DNA of 64,000 nt from Methanobrevibacter sp. (lineage in GTDB: Archaea > Methanobacteriota > Methanobacteria > Methanobacteriales > Methanobacteriaceae), in the NCBI GenBank assembly GCA_017652345.1, contig JAGCBE010000255.1, positions 53,477 to 117,476 on the forward strand. Direction: 5' to 3'. Positions 1 to 8,934 of the stretch are shown here, one piece after another (the first letter of the stretch is position 1; each line of letters starts with the position of its first letter). The notes below the pieces were generated by a model. It was not told the DNA's origin, did not search any database, and saw only the letters and a program-made list of their open reading frames with translations. The translations under genes were made by a program, and so were the position numbers.

Positions 1-135
1 CGAATTATAAACAGAATTAAATGCTTTATTTACGGCATTCTTAATTTTTTCAAAATCAAATGGAACTATTGTACCATCTCTTTTGATTACGTTAATTGTT
101 GATTTCTCTTTCGAGTTGTTCCCAATTTCTATCAT
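1..135 (-). CDS. Ribonucleotide reductase, N-terminal ATP-cone (partial, runs off left edge)
   Basis: Only the first 45 codons are in the window. Residues 14 onward read INVIKRDGTIVPFDFEKIK, a typical ATP-cone motif (K-R-D-G-x-x-x-x-F), the nucleotide-sensing domain at the N terminus of class I NrdA and class III NrdD reductases. It would supply deoxynucleotides for phage DNA. Which class cannot be told from this fragment. The ATG at 133-135 lies inside the 3' end of the next gene (44-base overlap), as is common in this window. Confidence 0.75.
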   Translation of the reverse strand, partial: MIEIGNNSKEKSTINVIKRDGTIVPFDFEKIKNAVNKAFNSVYNS

Positions 136-553
136 TTAAGTTTAAATATTGTTCAAACATGTCTTCGAATAAACATCCCCTATAAGTAATAGGTGTTACT
201 TTATTTATAAGGGATACTCCATCTCATTCATAAGAACCACATACAGAAAGTCTTCTTGTCTTCTTAGCCATTCTAATCAATTTAGCTTCTAAAGTACATG
301 CTTGTATATCTGTAAGATTTTCTGCAACAATAATTAGTTCTCAACTAGGATCTAATACTCTACTAAGGACATCTTTAGTATGCTTAAATGGTCTATCCCA
401 TACACCTTTTCCAATGTATTGGATTCTTCCATTCCATTTCCACATATACACTAAAGTGCGGCCCTTCTCATCTACATTCTTAAATAAATTTAAACTTAGA
501 TGAAGAAATCGTATAGTGAAACCTAACTCTATTCAGTAGTTATATATTCCCAT
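92..553 (-). CDS. GIY-YIG nuclease-like protein with three in-frame TGA codons
   Basis: 153 codons from ATG 551-553 to TAA, with in-frame TGA at three sites where Trp fits. Residues about 35-60 contain VYMWKWNGRIQYIGKG followed by DRPFKH, resembling the LEM3-like branch of the GIY-YIG fold (second half YIGKG-x-DR), with a later Glu in the region TLEAKLIR where the family keeps its metal-binding Glu. GIY-YIG proteins cut DNA, as free-standing homing or repair nucleases. The function here is inferred from the motif only. It overlaps the ribonucleotide reductase start. Confidence 0.55.
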
Positions 554-580
554 ATACTATTTCTTCAAAAAGATAATAAA

Positions 581-607
581 AGGAGGGGATTTATTAGATC
601 CCCTCCT
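581..607 (-). terminator. Rho-independent terminator
   Basis: Perfect inverted repeat AGGAGGGGA / TCCCCTCCT with a 9-base loop. On the minus strand it is followed by a T-rich run (TTTATTATCTTTTT). It lies directly downstream of the gene at 632-1171 and pairs with the promoter at 1263-1294 to make a single-gene transcription unit. Confidence 0.85.
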
Positions 608-631
608 TAAGTTTCAAATTTAGTTAGTTAA

Positions 632-1171
632 CTAAAATGAAGCGATTGCGTTCCCGAGGAAAATGTAACGACCCTTCTCAGCGTTGATTGAAGGAACATA
701 CTTAAGGTGACCAACAACGTTCTTACCATCCTTTACACGATAAACAACTTCAATGTTCATGTCAGCCTTAACATCAGCCATTACTTCCTTAGCTGCTTTA
801 ATTGCGGCATCCTTTGTGGCACCGTCACCAGCGAGAGATACAACTAGTTCACCATTGTCAACTCTACGAACTTCATAAGTTCTTTCGGTTTCCATACGAC
901 CGTCAGTAACAACATTCTCGTATGTATACGGACGCTCACGGGTATCCTTAGAACCAGAAGCAACAACAACAATGAAACCAACACCAGGGACATTCGTTAG
1001 CTTTTCTTTGTCTAACTGATCAGTAGCAAAAGTCTTTAACTGCTGATCAGAAATAGGACTACCTGCGTTTTTCCAAGATGCAGTCTTATTACGAATTACT
1101 TTAAATCCCTCAGCCTCTGCAGCTGCTACAGCCTCCTCGTAGGAGTACACTTCAAATTCACGTTTTACCAT
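632..1171 (-). CDS. Unknown protein, 179 aa, in its own promoter-terminator unit
   Basis: Not recognised. A soluble protein rich in Ala, Val, Lys and Glu with no signal peptide or membrane segment. It reads TAG, then TAA four codons later. It uses no in-frame TGA; its one Trp is TGG. A strong Bacteroidetes-type promoter (1263-1294) and a strong terminator (581-607) bracket it, and codon choice looks more selective than in its neighbours, so I infer high expression. Function unknown. Confidence 0.85.
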   Translation of the reverse strand: MVKREFEVYSYEEAVAAAEAEGFKVIRNKTASWKNAGSPISDQQLKTFATDQLDKEKLTNVPGVGFIVVVASGSKDTRERPYTYENVVTDGRMETERTYEVRRVDNGELVVSLAGDGATKDAAIKAAKEVMADVKADMNIEVVYRVKDGKNVVGHLKYVPSINAEKGRYIFLGNAIASF

Positions 1172-1262
1172 AATTTAATTAATTTAAACATTAAACATTA
1201 ATCCAACATTTTTACTTGATTTTTTCAAGTGTTTTATTAGTTTTCTTTCTAATTTTGTTATT

Positions 1263-1294
1263 CAAAGTTACGAAAAATAATTGAATTATACAAA
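1263..1294 (-). promoter_or_regulatory. Bacteroidetes-type promoter (TTTG-N20-TAACTTTG)
   Basis: On the minus strand the -33 box TTTG (1291-1294) is separated by exactly 20 bases from the -7 box TAACTTTG (1263-1270), matching the Bacteroides primary sigma consensus TTTG/TAnnTTTG. It lies about 90 bases upstream of the ATG of the gene at 632-1171 and overlaps the 3' end of the 1298-1495 gene by its -7 side. The same 20-base spacing recurs at 18763, 43973 and 48231. Confidence 0.8.
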
Positions 1295-1297
1295 TTA

Positions 1298-1495
1298 TTA
1301 GTCAGTTTTTCCAATAAAATCAATGATGGTTGGTGGACCTAATGGAGTACCATGTCATGTTAAATTAATTTTTATTCCAAACGTAGAAGTTGAAGGATCT
1401 CCAATTCATTCGGATTCTAAACCAAGCGCATAAAACTCGCTTATTATTTTATTCCTAACAAAATTTTCAAGATCATTTAAAGTAGGTCAATTCAT
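1298..1495 (-). CDS. Small unknown protein, 65 aa, three in-frame TGA codons
   Basis: Visible only if TGA is read as Trp. Starts MNWPTLNDLENF, where the third codon is TGA; two more TGAs give SEWIGD and LTWHGT. It ends in TAA. Its ATG overlaps the TAA of the exonuclease gene (TAATG), which supports the start and suggests translational coupling. No known domain seen. It is a clear demonstration of UGA readthrough because it has three TGAs in 66 codons. Confidence 0.75.
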
Positions 1496-2547
1496 TACTC
1501 AAATTCAATTTCTTTATCGTAACCAAACATCTCACAATAAGCTACTCTGCAAAGTAACTCACGAAGTTGTTTGTGTCCCTCTCGCATTTGTGCACCACTA
1601 ACATAAAACGAGCGAGACCAATTATGAGGAATTGTTTCTACTACTAACATATTGGCATTCACTTTCCAACCGACTTCTTTAGAAACACCGTATTTTCTCA
1701 TACAATACCAATATAAAATTTCACTATATACTGCCATTTGTCTGGCATATCTATAATGATTAAAGCTGCCTTCTTCATGCATAAATGAATTAACTGATTT
1801 ACCAGTTGTCTTTAAATCATTTAGCGTTATGACTTTGTTTTCAAAATCAATTGTCCAATTATCTGCTTTCATTTTAAATTTAAGAACTGCACATTTATCT
1901 TTATATTTTACAATATAATCCATAAATAATGCATCTTCGCAGAATGATAAAATTGGATTTCCAAGTGAATCGACAGGGTGCAACTTAGAAACAATTTCTT
2001 CATTATTAAGACAAGATTCTATACAATTTGTTACTGTATCCCAATCTTTATCGGATACAATAACTCTTTGCTTTTCAGAAGGAGTGTTATTTAGATTTTC
2101 AAGATTCTTTGCATAAGGAATGTACACATCCTTAATTGCTTGAATCTTTGTATCAATTGTATTGGCAAAATAATTAACTTTTAATGCCGCTTGTTTGATA
2201 GCTTGATCTAAATCTAAACCTTTGTTCAGAAATTCTGGAATAGTTGTTAATACATCATCTAATTTAGAACCAGGATTTCCAAGTTTGGGAGCTAGTTCAA
2301 ATGATTCCGGTTGCAGAATACATTCGTGAACAGCAGAGCCAATCTTTAAAGAAGATGTGCTCAACTTAGGATGATTTTTAAATAAAGCTGGACTTCCACC
2401 TTCTTCAGGATCAATCCACTTTAGTCCAGAATTCGATATATAATGTGAATAATTATCGGAGAAATAGATATCATCATCTATTTCCTCTTTACGCACAGAA
2501 GTGATATCTGGAACAATTTTAAAATCTTTTAGTCTTACTTTTTCCAT
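1495..2547 (-). CDS. PD-(D/E)XK exonuclease (RecE/YqaJ/Cas4-like fold)
   Basis: 350 aa. Residues about 75-95 read SLKIGSAVHECILQPESF, the hallmark G-x-A-x-H-x-x-x-L-x-P-E block of phage PD-(D/E)XK exonucleases (DUF3799-type, related to RecE). A later DLKTTGKS matches the catalytic (D/E)xK strand. Such enzymes resect double-stranded DNA ends for recombination-dependent replication, usually with a single-strand annealing protein; a Sak4-like ATPase lies nearby at 6180-6860. Assignment is by motif; the exact subfamily is uncertain. Confidence 0.75.
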   Translation of the reverse strand: MEKVRLKDFKIVPDITSVRKEEIDDDIYFSDNYSHYISNSGLKWIDPEEGGSPALFKNHPKLSTSSLKIGSAVHECILQPESFELAPKLGNPGSKLDDVLTTIPEFLNKGLDLDQAIKQAALKVNYFANTIDTKIQAIKDVYIPYAKNLENLNNTPSEKQRVIVSDKDWDTVTNCIESCLNNEEIVSKLHPVDSLGNPILSFCEDALFMDYIVKYKDKCAVLKFKMKADNWTIDFENKVITLNDLKTTGKSVNSFMHEEGSFNHYRYARQMAVYSEILYWYCMRKYGVSKEVGWKVNANMLVVETIPHNWSRSFYVSGAQMREGHKQLRELLCRVAYCEMFGYDKEIEFE

Positions 2548-2571
2548 CTCTTATTACTTAAATTAGTATGA

Positions 2572-3366
2572 CTACTTTAAACTTAGATTTAAGTCATACA
2601 CTCTACGATGCCCTACATTATAATATTTGTTATGAGGGGCATCCATCAAATAACAAAATATACCTGCATCAATAGCATCTTTATAATTATCCCATTTATC
2701 GTCAATTAATATACTCACGTTATGTTCTTTGAGTAAATCAATTTTACTTTCATTCCATGGAACACAGTATACTGGAGCACAAGGAAATCCATTCTTTTCT
2801 AGATTCTTTTTGGTCCATTCTACTGGAATACTACGACTGGTAATATATAAATCAGGTTCAAAAGATGGAAGATGTTTTGTTGGTAAGTTTGTCCAAAACT
2901 CTTCGTCTGTGCTTAATTCCTGAAGTTTCTCACGAATATCGTAAGATCCATTCCAATAATTATTAAGTTTTTTACCTGTTTTGTTTTCATACGCACCAAT
3001 AAAATCCAAGCAAACATCATCAATATCTAATGCTACAATTGGACGATTTATTGGGAGAAATACTCTATTATCCCCAGCAGGATTAATATAAAAGTATTCG
3101 GCAAGAATTAAAGCGTTTGCTGCAACTTCAGCAATACTTAAGTTACCCTCAGGAGTATAATCTTCTCCTAATTCGAAAGCAGTTAAATGTTTCTTAAGTG
3201 AAGAAATTACTTCATTCCACTTTAATCCATTCATCCATTCATTTACGTCATGTTTTTCAAGTTTAGACGTAAGAACTTTGTTCACTTCATTTAATCCCCT
3301 CTGGGGGACCAAATCATACCTAACTGACAATGGTTTTTGATTCGGATTCATCTTCTTTCTGTGCAT
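2572..3366 (-). CDS. dATP/dGTP diphosphohydrolase-like domain fused to HAD/5'-nucleotidase-like domain
   Basis: 264 aa with two domains. Residues 10-95 (RYDLVPQRGLNEVNKVLTSK, then SSLKKHLTAFELGED, then AANALIL) match the phage (d)ATP/dGTP diphosphohydrolase-like family, an all-alpha NTP pyrophosphatase group related to MazG-type enzymes. Residues 105-264 are HAD-like, with the nucleophile motif ALDIDDVCLDF and a late ILIDDKWDNY acidic motif. Together they could convert a dNTP to dNMP and then to a nucleoside. The fusion and proximity to reductase and purine genes suggest nucleotide pool sculpting. Stop is TAG, followed closely by TAA. Confidence 0.7.
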   Translation of the reverse strand: MHRKKMNPNQKPLSVRYDLVPQRGLNEVNKVLTSKLEKHDVNEWMNGLKWNEVISSLKKHLTAFELGEDYTPEGNLSIAEVAANALILAEYFYINPAGDNRVFLPINRPIVALDIDDVCLDFIGAYENKTGKKLNNYWNGSYDIREKLQELSTDEEFWTNLPTKHLPSFEPDLYITSRSIPVEWTKKNLEKNGFPCAPVYCVPWNESKIDLLKEHNVSILIDDKWDNYKDAIDAGIFCYLMDAPHNKYYNVGHRRVYDLNLSLK

Positions 3367-3535
3367 TTAATGCGTTCATAAACGTACTGGCTAATAACAT
3401 TGGTAAGTCCGGTTCCTCTCCTTCATTGAATTCAGGTTCCATTGACATCTGCATGCTAAGATCACCGTTTTGTTCTGTAAAATACATAGATATTTTACGA
3501 CTTCCGTTATTGAACGTTACGATTGTTTCTTTCAT
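3320..3535 (-). CDS. Small unknown protein, 71 aa
   Basis: Acidic protein with several Met residues (SMYFTEQNGDLSMQMSMEPE). It overlaps the preceding and following genes in different frames (47 bases with the fused phosphohydrolase, 29 with the resolvase-like gene). No family recognised. An overlapping plus-strand ORF is taken to be its shadow. Confidence 0.65.
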   Translation of the reverse strand: MKETIVTFNNGSRKISMYFTEQNGDLSMQMSMEPEFNEGEEPDLPMLLASTFMNALNAQKEDESESKTIVS

Positions 3536-3932
3536 TATATGTTTTTAATAATTCGTAAAAAAACTCCTTATCCAACATTACTACTTCACCTACTGTGCAA
3601 ATATTTTTTTCTTTCTTTTCTTGTTTGGCCCAAATTATACAAAAAGTCTTTGGATCTACAGTAGACTCTTCTCGTATTTTAAAGTAGGAAGGGATTGATT
3701 GAGTTTTCTTTAGTTGTATATTTACTGGCAACTGTTTGTTAGTGTCAACAATATCTATTTTATTATTATCGGCTTCTTTACTTTCAGTTCTACTTGTTTT
3801 AACACCAGTAAATCCAATCTCTCTCAACTCTCTTGCTATCTTCTGTTCGTATCTATTTCCTTTGTTTTTTGAATACGAACCGTTACGTTTCTTCTGAGGT
3901 TCAGATTGTACTGGTTTTGTCTTTTTCTTCAT
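3507..3932 (-). CDS. Holliday junction resolvase-like PD-(D/E)XK nuclease
   Basis: 141 aa. A Lys-rich N terminus is followed by GNRYEQKIARELREIGF (alpha helix with catalytic Glu), then ADNNKIDIVD and VNIQLKKT, giving the E...D...(Q/E)xK pattern of the archaeal Hjc/VRR-type resolvase fold. Such proteins cut branched DNA during phage replication or packaging. It overlaps the primase 3' end by 50 bases. The lysine-containing strand reads QLK rather than ExK, a variation known in the superfamily; activity is inferred. Confidence 0.6.
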   Translation of the reverse strand: MKKKTKPVQSEPQKKRNGSYSKNKGNRYEQKIARELREIGFTGVKTSRTESKEADNNKIDIVDTNKQLPVNIQLKKTQSIPSYFKIREESTVDPKTFCIIWAKQEKKEKNICTVGEVVMLDKEFFYELLKTYNERNNRNVQ

Positions 3933-4926
3933 AATATGACTTAACCTTATTTATTAATTCAACAGTGTTTTTGTTTCCATGAGCCTTTCTATAATCACTT
4001 ATATCTTTATCTGACCCATGTCTTGGCAAAAATAGCACTCTCAAATCATTATGTTGTTTTTTAATTTTACACATAGCTTTTATACCTGGTTCATCATTAT
4101 CATAAAACAGATATATTCGCTTGTATTTCTTTTTAAGTCTATCATATTGAGAATCACTGACAAATAGATTCTCTGAACACGGTGCTATTGCTGGAATTCC
4201 ATGTTCATAAAGAACCATCACATCCTTTAAGGATTTTGTGATTACCAGATCATCACCTCCGTTCTTAGAAAGCATATGAGCTCCTTGAATTTGAGTTCCT
4301 TTTCAATTAGCTATAAATTTTCAAGAACGTCTTTTTGGAAAATAAATTCTTCAATATTCAATTCCGTCTTTTATACCTCCAAAATAACCATAACATCTTT
4401 CAGATCCAGTAAATACGAAGAATATATTTCCATTAAGTCAAACTGTTTTACATGGATAAACTTTAAATTTTTGTAAAGTATCTTTACTAATACCGTATCG
4501 TCCCCACCAATCCAAGTCAACTTGATCTCAGTCTCTAATCTCAACTTGAATCCTGGCCTGTTCTGTTTTTTCCAGAACAGAGCCAGTATATTCGAGTTTT
4601 GGTTTATTGACAGTTAAATTTGGCCTTTGAATAATTCCAAAATCATTTGCAACTATTTGTAAGGCTTTGTAATAACTCACTTGAAATTTTTGTTGAACTA
4701 CCGCAAAACAATCACCTATAAAAGCGCCAGAGAAATCTTTCATTATTAATCTCCCAGATTTATTGCGATAGAAACCACAGGTTGGTGTATTATCTTTACG
4801 CAAAGGAGATTTAAACAATCCTTTTTGTACTTTGACTCCAAGATAATGTTCCATAATTCTCTCCTCTGGTATCTTTGATAGAATTAGTTCTTTAGTAATA
4901 ACAATTGGTTCAAGTGAAAAGTTCAT
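3883..4926 (-). CDS. DnaG-type DNA primase (zinc-less N-terminal part plus TOPRIM), five or more in-frame TGA
   Basis: 347 aa when TGA is read as Trp (sites include codons giving RDWDQV, KTVWLN, EYWRIY, RSWKF, ANWKGT and a last one near the C terminus). The TOPRIM domain is in the C-terminal half: DLVITKSLKDVMVLYEHG, then YLFYDNDEPGIKAM, matching the E...DxD-type metal site of DnaG primases. The N-terminal part (LFKSPLRKDNTPTCGFY) matches the P-x-R-x-D-x-x-P-S-F block of phage primases. It makes RNA primers with the DnaB-like helicase encoded at 6860-7969. Confidence 0.85.
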
Positions 4927-4928
4927 TA

Positions 4929-5618
4929 CTAGAACGGCATATCGTTTTCGTCGCTTCCGATACCGAGCTGTTCAGCAAGACCTTCTACGCTTCCATTGCT
5001 AGTCTGAGCCATATTTGTTGGCTGAGCGTTCTTTGCAGCATCAATCTTCTTTTGTTCGGATTGATTCATTACAAGATTGTGACCTATGAAGCGAGTCTGA
5101 ATTCCGAGATCACCATTACGATTAATCTTTGCAGGGAATCCAGGAATGTCAGCAAATCCATTAGATTGAGGAATAAGTTTAACTTCAACTTCCTTACCAG
5201 CGCAAGGCTTAGTAAGAATACCAATAAGTTTAACTAATTGCTCAAAGTTAAGATTAGCTTTATTTACATGTTTACCGTTTACGGTAATTGTATCGTTATC
5301 AATATCTTCTCCGATTTTCGGATCAAGTGCGTCAACAATTTGACGAATTGCTACCATGAAATGTTCTGCAGGAGATGGATTATCTCCATAAGTACCAGCT
5401 GATCTCTGATCAGAGGTTGGTTCAAAGAAATTATGAGTAAACTCTCCATATCCGTCAATGTCAAGTGTGAGACACATTGTTTTATAATTCTGTCCTGTTT
5501 TCTGAGAATTAATATTAGCTAATTCAACAGATACAAACTTTGCATTGTGAATACCGGGTTGAAGGAATTTTCCACTTTCTTTTACGCCAGTGGTAGCGCC
5601 TAAATCAAACATACCCAT
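4929..5618 (-). CDS. Single-stranded DNA-binding protein-like, acidic DMPF tail
   Basis: 229 aa in the replication cluster between primase and a second SSB-like gene. The N-terminal half looks beta-rich; the C terminus is a disordered linker ending in GSDENDMPF, the acidic D-D-x-P-F-type tip by which SSBs recruit replication proteins. Placement and tail together suggest an ssDNA-binding role; the fold itself is not proven by eye. No in-frame TGA. Confidence 0.65.
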   Translation of the reverse strand: MGMFDLGATTGVKESGKFLQPGIHNAKFVSVELANINSQKTGQNYKTMCLTLDIDGYGEFTHNFFEPTSDQRSAGTYGDNPSPAEHFMVAIRQIVDALDPKIGEDIDNDTITVNGKHVNKANLNFEQLVKLIGILTKPCAGKEVEVKLIPQSNGFADIPGFPAKINRNGDLGIQTRFIGHNLVMNQSEQKKIDAAKNAQPTNMAQTSNGSVEGLAEQLGIGSDENDMPF

Positions 5619-5638
5619 ATTAAAAATAATTTAAATGA

Positions 5639-6187
5639 TTAAAAAGGGAGAGCATCTTCATAATTCTCCTCTCCTAGCATTTCTGCCATCTCTTTTTCTA
5701 CTGTAGTTTCATTTAACTCTTCAACCGATTCTTTTTCTTCAATGAAATCAGTTTCTTCGTTAATAGTAGTTCTATCATCTTCTACTGGAGTTAGAATAAA
5801 TACATTATCCATTACTTCTCCACTCTTATCTTTAAATTCTGAGAATGTGAACAAAGAACCAAACTTTAATAGACTAGTTCTTTGCTGGCCCTTGAACGAA
5901 ACCGTACCTTTTTTAGTCATCTTATTCCCATCCGAACCATCAGTAAAGACGTCTGCTTTACTAATAATTGGATAAGTGGTTTGATTATCTACAGTTCAAT
6001 AATTAACTGAGATTCTGTCACCGGCTACAGCACCTAATTTTTCAACTGCGTCTGAAGTGAGATTTAATTTATTTTCATCAACTTCCAAATCATATTCTTT
6101 GGCGCTGGCCTTTACGGACGTGTTTACAACCTTAAGATTACTTACTTTTTGTGTAGTTTCATCAAAATCGAATGATATTTTAAGCAT
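5639..6187 (-). CDS. Second SSB-like protein with acidic ALPF tail, one in-frame TGA
   Basis: 182 aa formed by joining two standard-code fragments through a TGA at 5996-5998 (ISVNY-W-TVDNQ). The N-terminal 60 residues are beta-strand-like. The C terminus is strongly acidic and ends EDALPF, very similar in style to the DMPF tip of the adjacent 4929-5618 product. Two tail-bearing proteins side by side may bind ssDNA or compete for the same replisome partner. No homologue is recognised with certainty. Confidence 0.6.
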
Positions 6188-6860
6188 TATATTCTGCTAT
6201 TTGCTCTAAAACGTACTCTAAATCATTAGGAACATAATCTTGTTCAAAACATCCCATCGGACTTTTAGCTGTAGTAGTACCGTCAGAATGAGTTTGAAAC
6301 ACATAACATGGCTTACCGTCTTCTCCTTCTTGTACTTCAGTAAAGAATACATAAGTGAAAAGACCTTCAACAGTTAATGTTGAATCCAACATCTTACCAA
6401 GAGTTTTGATTTTAAGTTGAGGATCATCTGCTGTTCCGATATTTTCACTATGACAAGTCATAATTACATTTAAATCATCACGCATTTGCATTCCTGCCTT
6501 TAAAACACTATAAAACTTTTGAGCAAGATCATTAAACTTTTGAAATCCTTTTTCAGATGCTCTGTCCATGAATTCAAAAGCCATTAAATATTGTCCATCG
6601 TCAATTACTACATTTTTGATCTCAGGACGTTTGGTGTTAATATAGTTTAGTAACTGACCTATTGTAGCAACATCACTAGTATTAACGTAATTTCCATCTG
6701 GGTTTGATTTACTAAAGGTTGTATATTTACTACGTCAACCTTTAAATGGAAGTGGTTTGGAAGCAACATTAATTATAAATGTTTCTTCTGGTTTTAACGT
6801 TCTTATTGCACTACTTTTACCACTACCACTTTGTCCTACAACTGCAATTAAATTTGCCAT
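6180..6860 (-). CDS. RecA-like P-loop ATPase (Sak4/AAA_24-like recombination protein)
   Basis: 226 aa. Walker A is GQSGSGKS at residues 9-16 and the Walker B-like strand is VVIDDGQYL near residue 90. Compact RecA-core ATPases of this size in phage replication loci are typically Sak4-type single-strand annealing/recombination proteins. One in-frame TGA gives FKGWRS. The PD-(D/E)XK exonuclease and SSB-like genes nearby make a plausible recombination module. The ATG overlaps the TAA of the upstream helicase gene. Confidence 0.7.
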
Positions 6861-7969
6861 TAAAAATTAAATGTTAAAGGTTGTCTAATTTCTTCTGTTT
6901 CTTCAGAAACTAGTTCATCTTCATTTGCAGTATCAAGACTTAAATACTTATCAAAGTCTTTGATTGTATCTGCCTTAGGCAACTGAATTCAATATCCTAT
7001 TTCTCCAAAGAAATTCATTGGTATTGCTTTCTCTGATTTACCTTGTCTATTCTTTATTAATTGTAAACTTCTATAACGATCACGTAATCCCTCAAAATCA
7101 GACATTTTATCCTCAACTATAATTGGAAACTCTTTGTGTTTCTTTAATTTAAATTTTAGAGGATAATATACTCCAATACAGACTTCACAATCTTGGAATG
7201 GAGCACTTGTGTCAGCAATATCTTCTGAAGAACATTCTGTTAATTCAGCCTTTCTTCTATCCATACTGGCAGAATTTCTATTTTCTTGCATCAGCATGAA
7301 AAACGATACATCGCACTTATTTCTTAATCTAACCGCATATTTCGAAATTGTATCAATTTCTTCTTTTTTAGAACGTCCTTCAATAGGAGTCGTCAGATTT
7401 AAGTGATCAACAACTACTATGATAATTTGTTCTGGATCATTCTTTCGATAGATTGTTCTTCTACCATCTGCAGAAGGAGTAAATGCACCATTTTCTTCTA
7501 ATAATCCTTTTACTTTAGAATAAAAGAAGTTTGAAGTTAAAGCTGAATCATATATTATTAATTTAGAATTAATTGTGTCTAATCATTGACGAGCATTGAC
7601 TACACATTCATAATCTTCATCAGATAATATATTATTTCAGGACATTAGATCAGTATACGGAATAATTTTACCATATTCTTCATAAATATACAAACAAAGT
7701 AATTTTGCAAGTAAAAGTTCTGCAGACAGCTCCAAACTAAAATAACATAATTTGATATTCTTGTTTGGATAATCTTTTAATGGACGATATATATATGAAT
7801 ATAACGCCAATGCAGACTTACCAGATCCGGATACACCAAATACTAAAGTATAAATTGGTTGAATACCACCAGTATACTCATCAAGTTTTGGAATTCCAGT
7901 TTTTAGACCAATATTTTTACCCTCTCGTCCTCTATCGATCTTTTCGTAAAGAATATCTATATTAGTCAT
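6860..7969 (-). CDS. DnaB-like replicative helicase, three in-frame TGA
   Basis: 369 aa when TGA is read as Trp. It has the RecA-type helicase core: Walker A GVSGSGKS near residue 46, the H1a-region motif CYFSLELSAE, Walker B IIIVVVDHLNL, and late motifs including LIKNRQGKS that match DnaB C-terminal domains. The DnaB N-terminal collar domain seems absent or very short, as in some phage helicases. It unwinds DNA at the fork with the primase at 3883-4926. TAA overlaps the next ATG (TAATG). Confidence 0.8.
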
Positions 7970-8552
7970 CTGTTAAAATTTCACTTGCTATATTAGACTC
8001 TATACCATTATCTCTTAGATACTTAAGTTCATCTCATTTGTGAGATATTACAAATTCTAGAATTCCATAATTAATTTGATTGTGCTCTTTACCCCATCTT
8101 AATAATTCGAGAACTTCATTATGTTTCTCAGGATTATGTTTAATTGCAGAAGAATATGAGAAGAAAAACTCTTCTAATGTATCAAATTTTCGCGCAATAT
8201 TTTTCAATGGAAGTAACTTACCATTAGATGGAATAAACGGAGGATACGCATCAAATAATTCTTGACCTAGAATACTTGAATTTTTTATTCAAGATTTTAG
8301 AAAATTCTTATTGAATTCAATTTCATTAGGATCATAATAATCTGGATTATAATCCTTTTTTATTAAACCTTTGTTCTTTAAAGATTCAAAAATACTTTTT
8401 AACTGAGATTTACCTCCATTACTAAATCACTTAGTAAAATATTCGGGATGTCCCTCCTCGTCTCTAGCTAAAAAAGTTAAATAAACTACTAGAAGTTCAT
8501 CTGCAGTTAAATTGTATACATTGAGTAAGTTTAAAATTGTATTTAATTCCAC
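7962..8552 (-). CDS. Unknown replication-cluster protein, 196 aa, three in-frame TGA (GTG start)
   Basis: No family recognised. Reading TGA as Trp gives an uninterrupted frame from a GTG at 8550-8552 (no in-frame ATG nearby) to TAA at 7962-7964, which overlaps the start of the helicase gene. Helical, with a possible winged-helix pattern in the first 70 residues (TADELLVVYLTFLARDEE, then SIFESLKNKGLIKK). The position directly upstream of the DnaB-like helicase would suit a helicase loader or partner; this is inference. Confidence 0.6.
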
Positions 8553-8746
8553 AATTCTAACTGTATATATGGAAAGGATCGCATTATTCTCTCTTGTTGA
8601 TCCGCATTATCTACGTTTCTTTTGATAAATTCACAAATCCAATCCACTCCTTTGTTAATATCTTTCTCTAAAAAATCAATAAATTGTTCTTTAGTCAGAT
8701 TTCTCAATACCTGCTCTACCTGAGCATCTGTTAATCTAATGTTCAT
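8543..8746 (-). CDS. Small unknown protein, 67 aa
   Basis: Starts MNIRLTDAQVEQVLRNL; helical throughout, no known domain. Its Trp codons are TGG. It overlaps both neighbours: its ATG sits inside a GAATGAAC context where the TGA is read as Trp by the downstream-located 8731-8934 gene in another frame. Confidence 0.65.
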   Translation of the reverse strand: MNIRLTDAQVEQVLRNLTKEQFIDFLEKDINKGVDWICEFIKRNVDNADQQERIMRSFPYIQLELWN

Positions 8747-8934
8747 TCTACATCTGATTTGTTTGGAAGTGAATCCTGTAGAAGTTTTTTGAGATCTTTA
8801 TTAATAGAATGGTTCAAAAAATAAGGCACAAATACATGTCTCACAAATCAATCCTGATGTGTATCAAATAAATTTCAATACATTTCAGTAGTAAATTCGT
8901 CTTCTACAAGTTTCATTAATTCTTCTTTATCCAT
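8731..8934 (-). CDS. Small unknown protein, 67 aa, three in-frame TGA
   Basis: Only visible with UGA=Trp: MDKEELMKLVEDEFTTEMYW, then a second TGA in HQDWFV and a third in DVEWTLD, ending TAA. Under the standard code it would be cut three times. ATG at 8932-8934 overlaps the TAA of the SF2 helicase gene. No family recognised. Confidence 0.6.
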
